DNA of 5,930 nucleotides. It comes from Prevotella sp. UBA3757. Lineage in GTDB: Bacteria > Bacteroidota > Bacteroidia > Bacteroidales > Bacteroidaceae. Numbering within the stretch: the stretch's first letter is position 1; the number at the start of each line of letters is the position of its first letter. Made by a program: the position numbers and the translations under genes. The notes under the pieces are model-generated. The model saw only the letters and a list, made by a program, of their open reading frames with translations, was not told the origin of the DNA and did not search any database. Below, one piece after another: positions 5,340 through 5,930 of this stretch. The DNA lies in assembly GCA_002371715.1 (NCBI GenBank), contig DFGF01000001.1, positions 2,667 through 8,596 of the forward strand, in the 5' to 3' direction.

Positions 5340-5930
5340 TTATTCCCAAGTATCATTCCCCGGATCGGGCAGTTCGCCACCGATACCGGACTGTTTCACA
5401 TAGATGGTCTTCGTCACAGAGCCTGCCTCGTGATTGGCAGTCTCGGGAAGAGAAATCGTTACCGTCACACTGCCACCGCCAGTGGTCGCCAACTTACCAC
5501 CAGAAATACTTGCCCATGCTGGGGATGTGGTGGGAGTCTGCGAGCTAATTGTAACTGTAGGTGCCTCAGGAGAACCGGCTTCAAGCTGGGCAGGGGTAAG
5601 ACCGAGGATATTGGAAGTAAAAAGATCTATCGCACCTTGGTTGACCGTTGTCCCATCGGCAATCGTACCTGCTGTAAGGGCTGTATTGACATCTGCCGTC
5701 GGAATCTTGGTGATGGAGAAAATCTTTTCCTCCGTTCCCTCATATTCACCCTTACCAGTAATGACTGCCTTATACTGACCGGCGTTCTTGACATCTGCAG
5801 CGTTGCAGGCCACCCAATTAGGACTCTCTGGCGTACCTGTGTTCTTCTGATAGTCAACGGTATAGTCTGTCGATAAGGTCATTGCATCCGACTCACTGTT
5901 GGTGACGCCAGTAACATTGACAGCTGCTCC
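5340..5930 (-). CDS. Large surface protein with Ig-like/MBG-type repeats, C-terminal 196 residues; 5' end outside window
   Basis: The reading frame is open from the right edge (5930) to TAA at 5340, giving 196 residues. An ATG at 5882 lies inside the coding frame, which continues upstream without a stop, so the gene is larger. Residues ~20-75 resemble an MBG-type bacterial Ig-like repeat: YTVDYQKN, then NAGQYKAVITGKGEYEGT and FSITK. Residues ~120-180 resemble a second beta-sandwich (PTVTISSQTP, WASISGGKL, GGGSVTVTISLP, TIYVKQ), similar to BIG-type domains. The C-terminus PDPGNDTWE is short and acidic, with no sorting or anchoring signal visible. It lies first in the visible part of the fimbrillin operon, so it may be a large fimbria-associated or adhesive subunit. 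The repeat assignment is by pattern; full domain order cannot be seen. Confidence 0.8.
   Translation of the reverse strand, partial: GAAVNVTGVTNSESDAMTLSTDYTVDYQKNTGTPESPNWVACNAADVKNAGQYKAVITGKGEYEGTEEKIFSITKIPTADVNTALTAGTIADGTTVNQGAIDLFTSNILGLTPAQLEAGSPEAPTVTISSQTPTTSPAWASISGGKLATTGGGSVTVTISLPETANHEAGSVTKTIYVKQSGIGGELPDPGNDTWE

Noticed and set aside
5880..5882. ATG at 5882 as the start of the Ig-like protein gene
   Set aside because: The same frame stays open through the window edge with beta-rich coding-like sequence and there is no signal peptide after this ATG.
1..5930. tRNA, rRNA or CRISPR array
   Set aside because: No T-loop/anticodon arrangement, rRNA-like stretch or regularly spaced direct repeats were seen on either strand.

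Overview
The window looks like chromosomal DNA of a Bacteroidales bacterium, probably Prevotella/Segatella or Bacteroides. The evidence is a type III glutamine synthetase, fimbrillin-type (FimA/Mfa-like) lipoproteins, A-rich leaders without Shine-Dalgarno sites, and a promoter matching the Bacteroidetes pattern TTTG-N20-TAnnTTTG. The genus is an inference.

Layout: positions 1-1434 (+) hold the C-terminal part of glnN, entering from the left edge and closed by a strong bidirectional terminator (1442-1475). Every other gene lies on the minus strand. 1498-2106 encodes a conserved-looking protein of unknown function. A terminator-like hairpin (2163-2196) sits directly upstream of it. Next comes a tight two-gene unit of very small membrane proteins of 70 and 36 residues (2451-2663, then 2338-2448). 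These genes are 2 nt apart and sit behind a consensus promoter that would start transcription almost exactly at the first ATG. Positions 2664-2903 hold that promoter, a 14-bp tandem repeat and an extended stem-loop, and no gene that I can support.

The right half is a probable surface-fimbria operon read right to left. First is the C-terminal end of an Ig-like/MBG-type surface protein (5340-5930, running off the right edge). It is followed by a fimbrillin-like lipoprotein (4504-5310) and then a second fimbrillin-like lipoprotein (2904-4478). The gaps between these genes are only 25-30 nt. The last protein has an Mfa/FimA-like N-terminal half and a C-terminal C-type-lectin-like 'Fib_succ_major' domain.

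The main item is the last 64 codons of that final gene (2907-3098). They look like the variable repeat of a diversity-generating retroelement (DGR). Composition shifts abruptly to G/C-ending codons. There is a run of NNC codons of the kind obtained by randomising the adenines of AAC codons. Between them lies an invariant-looking framework (YWSSS, GFTVRAV). GC-rich inverted repeats sit at and just beyond the 3' end. No reverse transcriptase or template repeat is inside the window, so the DGR reading is an inference that must be tested on flanking sequence. If correct, the operon encodes a fimbria whose putative tip adhesin is mutated in a targeted way.
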